From Mariannaea sp. PMI_226 (taxonomy: Eukaryota; Ascomycota; Sordariomycetes; Hypocreales; Nectriaceae), in NCBI GenBank assembly GCA_024336345.1, contig JANFOG010000006.1:2542001-2606000 (forward strand): 64,000 bases of DNA. Direction: 5' to 3'. The translations under genes and the position numbers were made by a program. This document shows positions 47,541 through 60,350 of this stretch, one piece after another (position 1 is the first letter of the stretch; the number at the start of each line of letters is the position of its first letter). Below the pieces are notes generated by a model that worked only from the letters and a program-made list of their open reading frames with translations, made no database searches and was not told where the DNA came from.

Positions 47541-49300
47541 GCTATATTTTCAGCAGGAGAGACAAAGGAGAAACATATCGTGAGGCGAGCTGTGGAAGGA
47601 GAGACATGATAGACACGCCGATAGAGCGGGGCTTGAAGGCGAAATAAAAACTGTGGGAGAGAGACCCGTGGAATGAAAGCTGACAGCTGTTCCACTCTGT
47701 GTTGAGAATACCAGGAATAATCGTAGATGATACAATCTCTCCTAGTGCAACATCGTCGTCGTACCTAAGAGAGTAGTTGAATTGATAAATAACGCAAGAG
47801 TGCCGGGAATCAGGGCACCAGAACGAAACCCTGGTAAATGATGGCTAATTGAATAGGCTGGGCCAACCACTCTAGGCCTAATCGATACCTCAGCTGAATC
47901 AATGCTGGGATTCAATAACAGGAGAAAGTGCAATGGGATGGCCAGGGGATGTCAGAATTGTCCATAGATAATTACGTCGCTGTTGTTCCCGTAATTCACA
48001 GCATATCAGAGGCGCAGGTCTGGCAGTGCGATGCGGATGCATGTGACTCGGTGACTTAGATCTCTAGAAACTCGATCCACCTCGGACGGGCATGGTCAGG
48101 GCTACAGTTATCTTTTCCATTTTCAACCCAGTGTAAACAGATAGAAGAGTGACTATGCCTCCATCCATGCTTCAGCTCTTCTTATTGCACAAACCCGTAC
48201 CCCAAGTACCAGCAATACGCACCCGACAAACATGGGGAAATACCAGCGAGATCGCCGAACGGTCAGCCCACTGAATTGGGAAGGTGAATTTTGTAGAGGA
48301 TACGGTCTACTATCGGCGAATAATGCACCAGGAACGGGCACACAGCAACATCTACTCAAGGCAACTTACAGGAATAGACACAAATACTTGACGCGTACCA
48401 AGGAATCAATCACTGGAATGCCTAGCGACTCTACTTGTCTCGTCTACGATGCCTCTAACTGGATGAACTAGTGCGCGACAGGGACGGATATGGTCAGTCC
48501 ACCTAGAACAGGAAACAACCCGATTGCGACACTAACGCCATCTCAGAGCGGAGTGATTTGCTGTAGCATTGTGTGGAGGGAACCGAATCTCTGGAACAAG
48601 CGGACAGCTTATCTGTAGACGAGAGAACACATGAAACAACCTCGGGTGGTATTTAGAACTAAACAAACCTACGCGAGGGGCCTGCGAACCAGGTACAGGC
48701 AGAACCTAATTTGGCATCCTACCTTAGATCACTCAGTTAACTGGCGATGGGTATTTAAGATGCAATAGTAGTTCGTACTCCTTACAGTCTCTGAGTATCC
48801 GCCTCTGTTGTCTATCTCCGCATACTGGATATCATAATCCGCAACTCCACGGAACTGTGATCTTTGTCCCCTGCCATTGAAATACTTTATATTGACCCAG
48901 GATCTGAAATCGACGGCTACAAGAAGTCAATAGCGCCATCGATATCGTGGCTAGAAGCTGGGGTGCACTCGCGCTGGCAGTGGTGAAACGAGACTGTACA
49001 ATCGGTGTCTGCCTCAAGGTGCGCAATATGTTGTCTACCGCTCCAAGGGTGGTCTAGACCTGGCCATGAGATTGATTTGCACGGATACTTTAAACTGTAT
49101 TGCCTCCGAGAGCTAACTAAATCAAGACTGGTAGAGGTTATAGACATCGATATAAATTAGTCCTGTATGGGACGGGACTTGTGGTACGCGTGAGGCAGCA
49201 CTTCCAGCATGGCTGGGGTGTGTTGATTGTTACACTTCCGAAGGAACTATATCTTCTTATTCCTAAGACCTCGGCTTGTACGAAGAATTCACCCGTTCGA
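47541..49300. other. Intergenic, no supported gene
   Basis: 1.76 kb with only short frames (48153-48359 -, 48232-48471 +, 48832-49026 -) lacking motifs. The right end contains the 3' side of the epoxide hydrolase gene. Confidence 0.4.
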
Positions 49301-50647
49301 TTAATGTACAAACACCTTGGTTCCTGAAAGCTCCCTATCGCCGAACCATTCCCTCATATCGTTGACCAGTGCGTCAGGCGCCTCACGGGCGGCAAAGTGG
49401 CCGCCCTGATCATGAAGAGTCCTCTTGAGTACATTATTTCCTCCCCGCCTCGCCCATTCTAGTGGCATGCGATAGCCGAGATCGTGAGGGAATTGGGTGA
49501 TGGCGACCGGGACCTCCACCGGAGGCATTATGGCAAAGTCAAGCACATACAGGTCTCCATCGTTGACCATTTCTTTGTAAAATCGCATGCTGGAGTAGAT
49601 ACCTTGGATGTAGTACATCATTGACCAAGTAATAATTTCGTCGGTACGCCACTTGGTGATTGTGTGGTCGATATTCTCTTGCATCAAGGCATAGACCCAC
49701 ATTAAGTTGCCCATCGGGGAGTCTACCACGCTGTATGCCAAGGTGAGTGGTTCAGTTTGATGCATCAAGCGGTACCCGGATCCTATGTTCATGTATGACT
49801 CTATAATCTGAATGTACGCAGCTTCGTCAGGGGTAGCTAATCCCTCTGCAAGCCTCCGTATGTCATTTGTCTCGGGCGGCTGAATCCAGAAATTGCTGTG
49901 CACCGACACGAGATTCTTTGGAAATAGTGCAGCCGTGTGGCGAAGGATAAATGCACCAATATCTCCTCCTTGCCCGGCATACCGGTGGTAACCGAGCTGG
50001 CGCATCAATTCATTATAAGCATGTGCCGTTTTGACAGGACCGAAGCCCGGGTCCTGAGGGGCAGGAGAGAATGCGAAACCTGGAATGGATGGAGCAACAA
50101 CATGAAATGCCGGCGCTGTTTCATTATGAGGGTGTGTCAATTCGTCGATAATGTCACTGACTTCTAGGAAAGAGCCTGGCCACCCGTGAAAAAACAAAAG
50201 GGGGATGGCGTCAGCCCGTGGCGAACGGTGATGAACAAAGTGCAGCGGCACTGGGTAAGTGGCATTGTCGATGACTGGTTCCACGAGGATCGTGAATTGT
50301 TGGAGCCTTATATAACTGTTAGTCTGGCAATATGACGTGCGTATATAGGCTGCTTACTTGTCGTTGATGGATGCCTCAACGTCGTCCCAGGTATAATTAT
50401 TGACCCAGAAATTCCGAATCATAGTGAAATTCTGAGGTCCCGGACCGTCCGTCTTCGCGCCAATGAAGTCGGGGGCCCTTGCGTGCAAAACGCGCTGTCG
50501 AGTATCCTCGATGAAATCCCGATCGACATGGAATTTAAAGGGCTTAGGTGACTTCTCAAAGGTAGCATTTACATTTGGCACTGAAAACTTCTGCGCTGTA
50601 GAGCAGAGAGGCCCCAAGCCAAATGTCAATAAGGCCAACAGAAGCAT
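49301..50647 (-). CDS. Secreted epoxide hydrolase (EHN plus alpha/beta hydrolase)
   Basis: Two exons, 50647-50358 and 50306-49301, intron 51 nt (GTAAGC...ATATAAG), product 431 residues. A signal peptide is evident (MLLLALLTFGLGPLCSTA). The epoxide hydrolase N-terminal domain follows, with PFKFHVDRDFIEDTRQRV and FWVNNYTWDDVEASIND. The alpha/beta hydrolase core has the oxyanion motif HGWPGSF, the nucleophile elbow GQGGDIGAF (Asp as nucleophile) and the catalytic His in HDQGGHFAARE. Such enzymes open epoxides to vicinal diols. Secretion or the endomembrane system is expected. Length is normal for the juvenile-hormone or microsomal-type family. No damage seen. Detoxification or tailoring of an epoxide fits the GST neighbours, but the substrate is unknown. 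Confidence 0.9.
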
Positions 50648-53099
50648 CTCGACGTTTTAAAAATGAGATAAAGTCGGCTTCTGCTTTTGATGTGGCCGTC
50701 TCTTTGATGGAAAGCCAGTGAGGATAAGAACAAAGGTAATTTGTATTGAGAGAAAGTCCATCTCTATATATACCACTCAAATTCTATTGATCTTGTTGAC
50801 CTGAAAGACATGACTAGCCCAAGCTTGAGCAGGTCGATTAGCTTGAGGTGCATTATCTGAGCTTGAGTTCGCCGAGCTTGTGGGGCGGTCTCAACAAGCG
50901 ACAGAGGCCTGGCTGCACGAAGCCGTATGGTGGAGCGAACGTAAATACCGAAGAAGCCGCAGGATTACGAATAAAATAACTCTTTCAAGTATGTTTCCGT
51001 CCGTGCTGGAGCAGATCCATCTCGTAGTTGCATTTCCTACTCATTGAGCCCTTACGCTTCCGATCGTATCAAATAGATTATCCCTACATCTCAAGTGCTC
51101 ATCCACTACATGAAGCTCTAGTCATATGTATACAATGGAAATAGATATGTCGACTGTATAGGTACCTTTTAACCCTGGGCAGGATAAATAATACTAGTCT
51201 CTTATGTAATATCGCAACGAGGCGTACATAATTACTCAAGATATACTTTATGTCTCACTATTATCAATATGTGAATAGAGCTTCGTTATTATTTAGTATC
51301 TACTCTCCCAAATGGCTGGTTTAGCCATAAGGCTATTGACTAATACTTCTTACCACTGTACTTGTATTCATGTGCATTGAAGCGTTTTCAAACACAATGT
51401 GGTCAATCAACCTTTCAGATGCTACTACGAAAATTCAAGTCTAGTAAAGCGATGGCTTTAATAGGTACTTATCCCGAATATATTCGCTTTCATCACAATA
51501 CACCCACTCTGGAGGCCCACAGTGTCTGAGACCAGATCTCAGTTCTGGGCTGCAGGAACGCCAGAGCCCTGAATAATCCTAGCGATATCTTACACTTGAC
51601 AATGTATATGAGGCTCGTAGATACCTAGTACATATTATTCAGCAAGGCTAGTCTGATAACTCTCTATTTGTTACCACAACTACATCTTGGGCCACTTCCC
51701 ATGTATTTCCTCACAGTCGACAGCATGGGACAAGCCAACATTGTGATAGTATGACTAAAGGCAAGAGATATAGTTCTAGCAAGGTGTAGGACATTGAGAC
51801 AGCCAGTATATAATCTTATTGCTTATAACCCCATTTGAATATAAGCCCTTGGCTGTTAATGCTGTCTGTCAACCATTTCCCACTGCCAGACTTACACAGA
51901 GTTGAACCAGCTACCGAAATGCCCAGGGAGGTCTAGCGTTGGCCTTCCGATCGCCTACCCTCCCCACGGCTCCACAAATGAGCGTCTGTACCAACAGTCA
52001 TGATCTGTGGGTTAGGAGTTCACAAGATGAACGACAATTTGACTCATGTGGTTAAGCAGAACGGAAGCGGGTGCAAGACCCCAAGCTGTTACCCCAAGGT
52101 CAGCCACAACTATGGCGATCGGAATCTGGCAAGCTGCTAGTGACGATGATTGTGGATATCGAGGTCGCGGGGATGGGTCAGCGAATTTGTGGTACTGTAT
52201 ACAGATTACACAGTATGATGACAACGAGGACATTGCGCTCAAGCCCCTCTGAATAACAGCAAGCCAACCTAGGCAGGGCTTAGGCCCATTGCTGACAAGG
52301 TGCACAGTCAGACCTAGCGCCGAATTCCCCGGCAGGTGAAAGGTAGCGGCGCACTGGAGATTGATGCGCCACTGTAACGAGGGCGAATTAAATCGCATGC
52401 ACTAGCTGAGTTCTGGCGGTCTATGATCAGGAATCATTGAGTTTCCTTTACACGGTTCTAGGTGACGCCCAGTTCCTACATCACTTCCACACGCACCTCC
52501 CTGCGCACCTCCTTTCGGGGAGTCGCAGCTGTTACAGTGATGGACCATAGGGCCATGCACTGGATATGGCCCTTCTTGATATGCTGCACACACATGCAAC
52601 AAGAGAAAGCGTGTTGATGCAAAGTTGCGTAGTGACTCTACTTACTCGCGGTGGTGTCTCGCCGATACCTTTTCGAATTTCTGCGATGCTTTTGCGACTC
52701 AACAATGTACCTGACGTGAATTCATTGCGGCATCTCAGGCACCACTGCTATTGCCATGATCATCAGCAGATTTGTGTGTTCTTACTTCGCACTCGCAACG
52801 CGTGACATGCCTAGCATCTTGACGCGCTGCCAACGACATCCGAATAGTTTGGCTCGACAGGCACGTGCCTCTCTATGAATATTAGTTGAAGGAAATGCGT
52901 AAAACTATGGCAAAGTATTAGAAGTCTCCGGTGACAAGGGTTGATGCGTAGTGGAAATTCAGCGTAGTATTGAAGCTCTATCTAAGATTCTATCAGAGCG
53001 GGGTGGTTCATAGACAAAGCAGCAGCGATAAGCCACCTAGCGATCTGCCAATGCGTCCCCGACTTTGCCTGCAATTTGGCGCTGGCGAGCGGTAAAATC
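50648..53099. other. Long intergenic stretch, no supported gene
   Basis: Begins with the probable promoter of the epoxide hydrolase gene. The rest (about 51-53 kb) has mixed composition and only short frames without motifs (for example 52012-52398 -, 52566-52805 +). Confidence 0.4.
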
Positions 53100-54101
53100 T
53101 CATAGACCAGGTCCCTTCACAACAATCTTGCCATGAGCGCGGCCGGTCTCGCCTTGCTTGAAGCCTTCCACCGCATCATTGAAATCATAAACGGAGCCAA
53201 TGACCGCCTTGAGCTTGCCCTCGTCAAGCAAGTCTCCAATCTTTGTTAACTGCTCCACATTCATGTCAACGATGAAAAAAACCACGGTCCGGCCGTCCTG
53301 CTTCCTGAAGCCAGGTTTCCGAAAGCTGTCCCTCACAGACTCCTTGGTCAGGTCACCAACTGTTGTGTCCACGATGTTGACAATTATACCGTCTTCGCTG
53401 ACGACCTTCAGTGCCTGCTTAGTCGTCTCATCACCTACGCAGTTGAAGACGACATCGACATTTTCCACAGCAGAGTCGAGCGTAACCTCTTTGTAGTTTA
53501 TAACCTGGTCAACTCCGAGCGACTTGAGGAGCTTGAAACTTGGCTCAGATGCGGCCGTAGCGATGACTCGAGCCCCGACCATCTTGCCCATCTGGATCGC
53601 CCAGAGCGCAGTCGGACCTGACCCTCCTGCAACTAGAAGGGTCTGGCCAGCTCTGAGTTTTGCGTGATCGAACAAGCCCTGCCATGCGGTGAGAGCGGCG
53701 AGTGGCACAGATGCAGCCTCGACGTGGCTCACATTCTGAGGCTTGCGGATCATTTTAGAGTGGTGAGCCTTTGCATATTCAGCCATACCGCCGTCCGTGC
53801 TTCGGTCGCTAGAGAAGGCCTTGGTCACAAAGACCATGACTTCGGTGCCGACTTCGAGACCTCTTTCAATGGGTACCTTCGACCCCACCTTGGCAATAAC
53901 GCCAGAGTAGTCTTCTCCGGGGATGGGGGTCTTGTATGTACCATCCGCCTTCTTGTAGAGGTCCCAGTAGAGCTCCATCCAGATGAGACCCGCAGCGTGT
54001 ACTCTGACCAGGACCTCGTCATCGGCGATCTCTGGTATGTCCACATTGACGATCTTGAGCTTCTCAGTACCGCCGGGAGGGTGATGATGCCAAGCTTGCA
54101 T
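53100..54101 (-). CDS. Zinc-type alcohol dehydrogenase-like / quinone oxidoreductase (MDR family)
   Basis: Intronless, ATG at 54101, 333 residues; the frame is open further upstream (to 54257) but MQAWHHHPPGG is the family-like start. The GroES-like domain has VLVRVHAAGLIWMELYW and PGEDYSGVIAKVG. The Rossmann domain has LLVAGGSGPTALWAIQMGK, GARVIATA and LGVDQVINYKE. Cysteine zinc ligands of true alcohol dehydrogenases are absent, as in NADPH quinone oxidoreductases and enoyl reductases of the medium-chain superfamily. The nucleotide loop AGGSGPTA departs from the usual AGxGGVG. It probably reduces an activated double bond or quinone with NADPH; the substrate is unknown. Confidence 0.88.
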   Translation of the reverse strand: MQAWHHHPPGGTEKLKIVNVDIPEIADDEVLVRVHAAGLIWMELYWDLYKKADGTYKTPIPGEDYSGVIAKVGSKVPIERGLEVGTEVMVFVTKAFSSDRSTDGGMAEYAKAHHSKMIRKPQNVSHVEAASVPLAALTAWQGLFDHAKLRAGQTLLVAGGSGPTALWAIQMGKMVGARVIATAASEPSFKLLKSLGVDQVINYKEVTLDSAVENVDVVFNCVGDETTKQALKVVSEDGIIVNIVDTTVGDLTKESVRDSFRKPGFRKQDGRTVVFFIVDMNVEQLTKIGDLLDEGKLKAVIGSVYDFNDAVEGFKQGETGRAHGKIVVKGPGL

Positions 54102-57100
54102 GATGGAGAATGTAGTTAGAGATGTAGTGAAAGATGTAGTGAGATATTTTGCGTTGAGGAAAAAGATGTTCTGATAGTGGTGAAGTGTTTGATGCTGATG
54201 TGTTGATGAATTCGAAAATCGACAAGTCGGTGGTGCTCCTTCTATATGCAAATTCATGGCAGCTATCGCAGCTCTCCGTCCCCTCGATTTCTAAGATTCC
54301 TGGGCTCCGAGAAGTCCGACACAGACGTCACGGAGGCGCCACTTACACAAATCTGGATGACAAAGTGCAGCATTAGAAAACGTAGAAGTTGCCGTCATCT
54401 GGCACCAGAGCGTAGCATCTGGCGTTTTTGCTAGCTGGTCGTCATCAAGCAGCAGTAGGGCTGTGGTGGCGCCGATCTGCATTGGCCCTAGCATATTTGT
54501 AAGGAGAGTGGGGCCGTTTAAAGACACGAGAAAGACACGAGGAGCCAGAGCTGCTGACGCTAGACTAGGACACTTACTGAAAAAGGATAATATATTCCTC
54601 ATCTAACACGGCCTGTGTGCTACAAGTACCCAATGGAGGAGCTATGTATGAATTCGCGAAAAGGCAAAGGTTGATGTTGACAATACACATCCTATGTAGT
54701 ATGGCTTCAGGTAGCAGATAGACAAGGGTTATTCATGTTTAAATCGGAGGTGCCGAGAGACATTTACACGACTATTACCATGCCTTTTGCTTATTCAACT
54801 ATGCCTGCGCGAGACAGGGGAAAAAAAAAAAAAGAAGAAGAAAAACCCCGGGACTTCTTTCGGGAGATGCATACCGCTATTTCTCCCCCCGCTTTTCTCT
54901 ATTGGCGTGAGGTACTCTGCACATCAAGCGTTCTCGTCATCATCTCACGTGCTTTTACATGAAGGCTGCTTGAGAGAGGAAAAATGTCTCTCACCTTGTG
55001 CTTCATACCATTCACTCCCGCATTGAGTGAGTCGTAAGGAATTCTCATTGGCACTCGCTTGACAGTGAAATGATAAGGTACTATTTTCTGATGGGCCTCT
55101 CAATGTGGTAAAATCCGACCCTCCCATTATCTTCAATCTCATATTTTATGATTCTTCTCAGCGACTATCCAGTTCTCCTTGTGTTTGCTGAGGAGTACAT
55201 CAACGACTACCCGATTCTCTCAAATGATCTGGCCTTTTCTTCCTCAGTAAGGCTCATCGTTGGTTTGATTCTCATTTCCACTACGCCAAAAAGCTTGTCT
55301 ACCTATATCCTACTCTTGTCCTGCTGAACAGTCCTAGTTTGAGCTTTTCAAGGAGTCGTCTAGTCCTCTGGATCTTACCACACTGTTTAATCAACAGCTT
55401 AATTCCCTAAGTTTTATTGCAACATATCACTCCGCTGGGTCATGGCTTCTGTAGCCAGAACACTTGCCTTGCAGAAATCCAGTCAACCTCGCAAGTTATG
55501 TCTGCGTCTAGGACTTGAGACTGCGGCGAAACACGTCTTCAGTGGTGCTGAGTTATAAAGTTTATCGGCTCCCAGGAGCCTGAAAATTACCCTTTGAATA
55601 GGTCAGAACGACGAAGGGGTTTCTGCTGCCCCTTCTCAGATATAGTAGAAGAAACCCCAGGATTTTGGCCCGAAGGTCTTTCTCAAGAGTTCTGTAGCGC
55701 ATCCTACTCTTCAACGTGCCATGAACCTGGATGTATCCCGACTCGCTGGCTGAGCGCTTGACGAATGCATCACTAACCGTAGTCAAAAAAGCGGCCCAGG
55801 ATCTCTGACTTGAGCACATATTTATGGATGACAGACTCTCATGTGCGGACTTGGACTGGGAAAGGACTTTGTTTCAAATGAAGGAAAAGGCTACTTTCCC
55901 TCGGGGCTTGATGTCATCAGGTTCTTCTCGAGACGAGTGTAGGCTTGAGGCAAGTGGAGAACAAGACTTCTCGTCGGGATGATATGAATAATCTAGTCCT
56001 AAGTAACTACCAGACATTGATGAAAACGATCCATGCCGGCCTACCAGGTGATCTTTACCGGGTTGCCCGTGGCAAAGCCTAGAAGAAGAAAAGGGGAATG
56101 TCTAACTCCGAGGCTTGGTGGAAGGTTCGTTATTTTTTGGGCTGACCTCGCTCGTATCGTTCAGTTGCAGAGGATCTGGTAGCTTCTCTTGATCACTGGC
56201 TAGGACTTTCTCAGAGCTTCATGGCCACCATATTTCTTCGAGTGAGCCAGCCCTCACTCCTACACAGAAAACCATGCTCATCACCGCAGCACGCGATGTT
56301 ATCAACAACATATTCCCAGAGAGCAATTTAGAGTCTCACGACCAGCATATTGCGAATTTGATGGACCTGTGTGTCGACAAGGCTGTTGAGAAGTTATAGA
56401 ACAAGAACTTCAGGCCCATTGTTTACTATAGAATACTGACAAATGATAAGCATTCTAAGCTAGGTGTCACGCATGCAAGTACATTCTGGAGAAGCTGATA
56501 TTTTATCAGCACTAGCAAGCCCGCTTTTCTACTTTGCTGAACACGCTGACAACATCACTGTGCAGTCCTCGGACCGTAGCGCCTATGAAAAATGGTGGCT
56601 ACTAGACGTATTCGTGGACCAAGGTACCCAAGCAGTGAGTAAGGGAAATGGATCGCTCGGCAAGATGGCGGAGCCAGCACCTCAGGATGTTATAATTGTA
56701 CGACTCTGACACATACTCAGAGATGTCAGAGGACCTGAAAGGGTAAGGTGTCGACTCTGGGAGGCATTTCGATAATTCTGTTCTTCAAATCTACCAAGTC
56801 AATGCCGACAATGATGACGGACCTCCAGAGCAAATTTCCCCAAATCATGAAGAGCAGTTGATCAATAGTGAAGAGGAAGCTTCAAAGTGGGATACGGTAT
56901 GGAAGGAGGAGCGGCAGTCCTAGTTGACTGTATTTAAGACTTCTCACAATAAGGTATGATTGATATCACAGTAGGTTGCGACCAGACACGACCTGACGGC
57001 AATAGTGGCACACAGTCCTGGACGGCGGCGCACAGTTTAGATCAAAATTCTCGGGTAATTACTTCTCCGCAGCGGCGGACGCGGACGCAGACGCGGATAC

Positions 57101-57363
57101 AAAATGCATCCGAGAGGTGGAATAGGATAAATACGCCCACTTAGTGGAGGCATCCCCGAGCATCTTATTGGCAGCATCTTAGTCCTGCGGGGTTGTCATT
57201 TCGCTGGAATTAATCATCCATCTGTATGTCGTGTGATGTCTGTAGTAGATCGAATCAAAAGGGACAAATGAGGAGAGCTTGATTCGTTGTAGAATTGTAC
57301 AATATTGAAGCGAGAGAGGATTTCCCAGCAAATCTGCATTTTCTCCTGCAATACTTGCACGCG
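54102..57363. other. Long stretch without a supported gene, possible coding relics
   Basis: A purine run lies at about 54822-54846. On + at about 55,440-55,560 and 56,270-56,400 short protein-like texts appear (for example ITAARDVINNIFPESN and HIANLMDLCVDKAVEKL). At about 56,790-56,930 there is an acidic frame (NADNDDGPPEQISPNHEEQ). All are cut by stops and match no family I can name, so decayed genes are possible but not shown. A CGCAGACGCGGA-type GC-rich patch is at about 57075-57105. The last part is the promoter of the Zn2Cys6 gene. Confidence 0.35.
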
Positions 57364-59685
57364 ATGGAGACTGCTCAAATGACAATGGCTAAAGGGAGAG
57401 GCAGCAAACGCATCACAAATGTAAGTGTCATAGCTCCATTCAACATATATCCCAAAGAGAGTTCATATACTGATATTGAAAGCCAAGGCATGTGTGAGGT
57501 GTCAAAGCCGGAAGATCCGTTGTGACGGGGAACTTCCTGCTTGCTCACACTGCCTCAAGCAGGGCATGGCCTGTAACTACACAGAAAGGCGGCGACGTGG
57601 ACCAGGCAAGAGGTAAGAGCTTGAACATTGGTTCAATGCGACACAAGGGCTAAATAAACTGTCGGCAGCAATCAGTACATACAAATGTTAGAGGAGCGGA
57701 TGAGCAAGTTGGAGTCATCGCTTCGCAATGCCAGTCCCGCTCAGTCCAATGAACAGCCAGCCCACTCTCACGCCTCGGACCAAAATATCAGTGACCGCCC
57801 AAACGATGTTGATGATTCTTCCCCAAATACAACGGGAGATTTGCCGAATAATTCGGAGCAAGTCCCTAGTGCAGTACATCAGACATCTTCATCAGACACC
57901 TCTACCACAGACCAGGGGATCGATAATACCTTACCTGCCGAGAGCTTACGGCCCAAACCACAGCTTGTAGTACACCCACCAGTACTGCCGCATGTGCGTT
58001 TATTTCAAGCCCAACTTGAAAACGCTGGGTTTCAGAGAAAGCTTTTTATTCCGTTGTATGCCAAATCATTTCTCACACCTTACACATCCCACGCACTAGA
58101 CGATGTCAATACGATCTACCCGCTTCTCACCCCAGACGCTGTTTCGACCTTACTTCAGCAGCAGGATATTGCAGGTCCTGAGAACCCCAACCAGAATTCA
58201 TCCCGATGGGCACTCCTCAACGCTCTCGTAGGAACGGCCATCCAATGGAAAGTGGAAGAAGGTTCCTTCTATCAGTTAATTCCCATAGCGTGGGGTCATT
58301 TTAAGAACTCATTCTCTATCTTTCCCGAGCTTCTCATCCGAGGCACTGGTATTGCCGTATGTCAAGCCCTCCTTGCAATGACTGTGTTTATGCGCGGCAC
58401 CGCAGATAGCCGGACCGCTTCAAGTCTTACCTCCTCGGTTGGGACAACCATGCAGGCTTTCGGTTTACATAACAAAGAAGGGTATATAAATCTAGAATCC
58501 ACAAAAGCAGAGGAGCATAAGAGAGTGTTTTGGCTCTCATACATAATGGAAAACGATGAAATGATGAAGCAGGGCCTTCCTCTTAGATTTGGAAGTGGCG
58601 AAGTGGATGTTGAGCTCCCTATGCACAGCCCCCCGGACGGCCTGGGAGATTATTCAATCCCCAACACAGAAAAGAAGATGAATATCCTACGATGCATGGC
58701 TGAACTTGCTACTATTCAGTCACAAATTTTCAACAAGCTCTACTCAAAAGAAGCCCTCAAAAAGACTGAGGAGCAACTCCGTGCTATTAGTATTGAGCTG
58801 GGCAACCAGCTTGACAAGTGGAAAATGGGCCTTCCGGCAGAGGTTCAACCAACTCTACAGCATGACTCAGAGACTCCAAAGCCGGAAATGCCAATCATTT
58901 GGTTGACACTATTCTATTATACCACTTTGGCCAGAATCCACGAGCCTCTTCCGACCATATCAAATATACAACTCCCCTGTAGAACCGAGTGCGGTTCAAG
59001 CCTTACACTACATGCCGCTCGCGCCACTGTTCGGCTTCTACGACGAGGAATGCCCCCGCATCCATTTGTCCTTACCTGGCAAGTATTCCTATCCAGAGTG
59101 TTGTTTGGGATGCTAACAAACGTGAAGGCAAATAATGCACCATGCCATCTATGCAATCATAACACTATTCATGACTATTCTCCGGGACCCACAAAGCCCT
59201 GAAGCCGAATCGGACGCAGGGCTGATTGCTGACTTCGTGCATGTTGTCAAACATCTAAAAGTGGTATACACTTGTGATCTTCAGAACTTGTCTGATGGTT
59301 GTACAAAAATACAGGAAATGGCACAAAACGTTGTCTCGTCGCGCGGTGCTGTACTAAGTACAGATAATCTACCACCTAACACTCATTTGGGACCGTGGAC
59401 ATCGGAACAATATGTGGTAAGCCAAGTCATCTGAACTATGGAAACCAAGTTTTGTCGCTCATGCTAAACGAGGAATAGATAAGCAGACAGAAATTGCTGA
59501 ATGCAGGCAATCCGATGCAACTCGCTCACGGTCTGATGGGCAACATACCTGCACTGTGTGCAAAAGCAGCCGATGTCTTCTCGGAAGTTCTTGGAACGCA
59601 TGATGGAGGAGGAGACGAAATATATGGGCCTTTTGTTCCAGAGAGCTTGAAACCAGAGACATTTGGCTTCAAATTCGGGCTTTAG
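57364..59685 (+). CDS. Zn2Cys6 transcription factor with fungal_trans domain
   Basis: Five exons: 57364-57420, 57488-57612, 57669-59078, 59128-59416, 59479-59685. They close in frame to 695 residues. The binuclear cluster CVRCQSRKIRCDG...CSHC...C begins at residue 21. It is followed by the basic linker RRRRGPGK and a coiled coil (MLEERMSKLESSL). The central fungal_trans domain has RWALLNALVGTAIQWK, FWLSYIMENDEMMKQGLPLR and DVELP. The third intron starts with GC, not GT (GCAAGT at 59079, branch GCTAAC, AAG at 59127). Without it the frame breaks and 240 conserved-looking bases are lost. It probably controls the adjacent NmrA-like and MFS genes; CGG-type sites were not mapped. Confidence 0.87.
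59079..59127 (+). other. GC-AG intron in the Zn2Cys6 gene
   Basis: Donor GCAAGT, branch-like GCTAAC, acceptor GTGAAG, 49 nt. A GT donor four bases downstream (59083) gives the wrong phase (0), while the GC donor gives phase 2. The reading then continues as LTWQIMHHAIYAIITLF, which fits the family. Confidence 0.72.
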
Positions 59686-60350
59686 TTCTAATCAAATATA
59701 TATTCTCAAGATCGATATTGAAAGAATTAGCATTGGCGTTTCAGCCTCCCTATTGAGATTTCTTTCCCTGCGTCATAACCAAGAGACTCGTGTGTGGAGA
59801 GCACTGCAAAGCTCCCATAACTTTAGCCATTCCCTCGTCCACTAAAACTGAAATAGTGATAAATTAATAAGTCTGAATTCACAGATTCCGGGTTAAACCG
59901 AGAGACCACGATACTATTGACCCCAATAGTTGTAAAGAAGTTTAGCGCGAGGAAAACCCAAGGAGAGGCGAATAGCTGCAAGTAATTCCGTGATAGATGA
60001 ATATATAGCACTCATATTATCCTCTGTTACATAAGGTAATAATAATAGGCTATGTTTCGGACACTGACGCGTGGGTTAAAAATTGGACCCGCGGATGTAA
60101 TTTGAACCCGTTCACTAGCAACGCTAATTGCTTCATTTGTAAGATGCCTCATGTCATCCCACATTTATGTCCGAGATTGCGCAGTGCCAATTCCTTTGTA
60201 ATAATGTTATTCTTTCCTATGTATAGGAGACGCTGGGGCTGGCTCCAGAAGTATATAAAGTGTGGGCAACTCCCTTCTCTCCTACCTCTACCATCATCTC
60301 TCATTCACTTCGCATTTGTACAGATCGATTCTGCCCCGACACTTGGCAAA
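59686..60350. other. Intergenic region between the regulator and the NmrA-like gene
   Basis: Contains the 3' side of the Zn2Cys6 gene and the promoter of the next gene. A TATA-like TATATAAAG is at about 60252-60260, about 95 bp before the ATG, followed by a pyrimidine-rich stretch (CTTCTCTCCTACCTCTACC), a common arrangement in fungal promoters. No gene supported. Confidence 0.5.

Noticed and set aside
53664..54119. 151-codon + strand frame
   Set aside because: Mirror of the clearly coding zinc-type dehydrogenase gene.
59079..59135. Frameshift pseudogene call for the Zn2Cys6 gene
   Set aside because: A GC-AG intron gives correct phase and restores conserved sequence, so damage need not be assumed.
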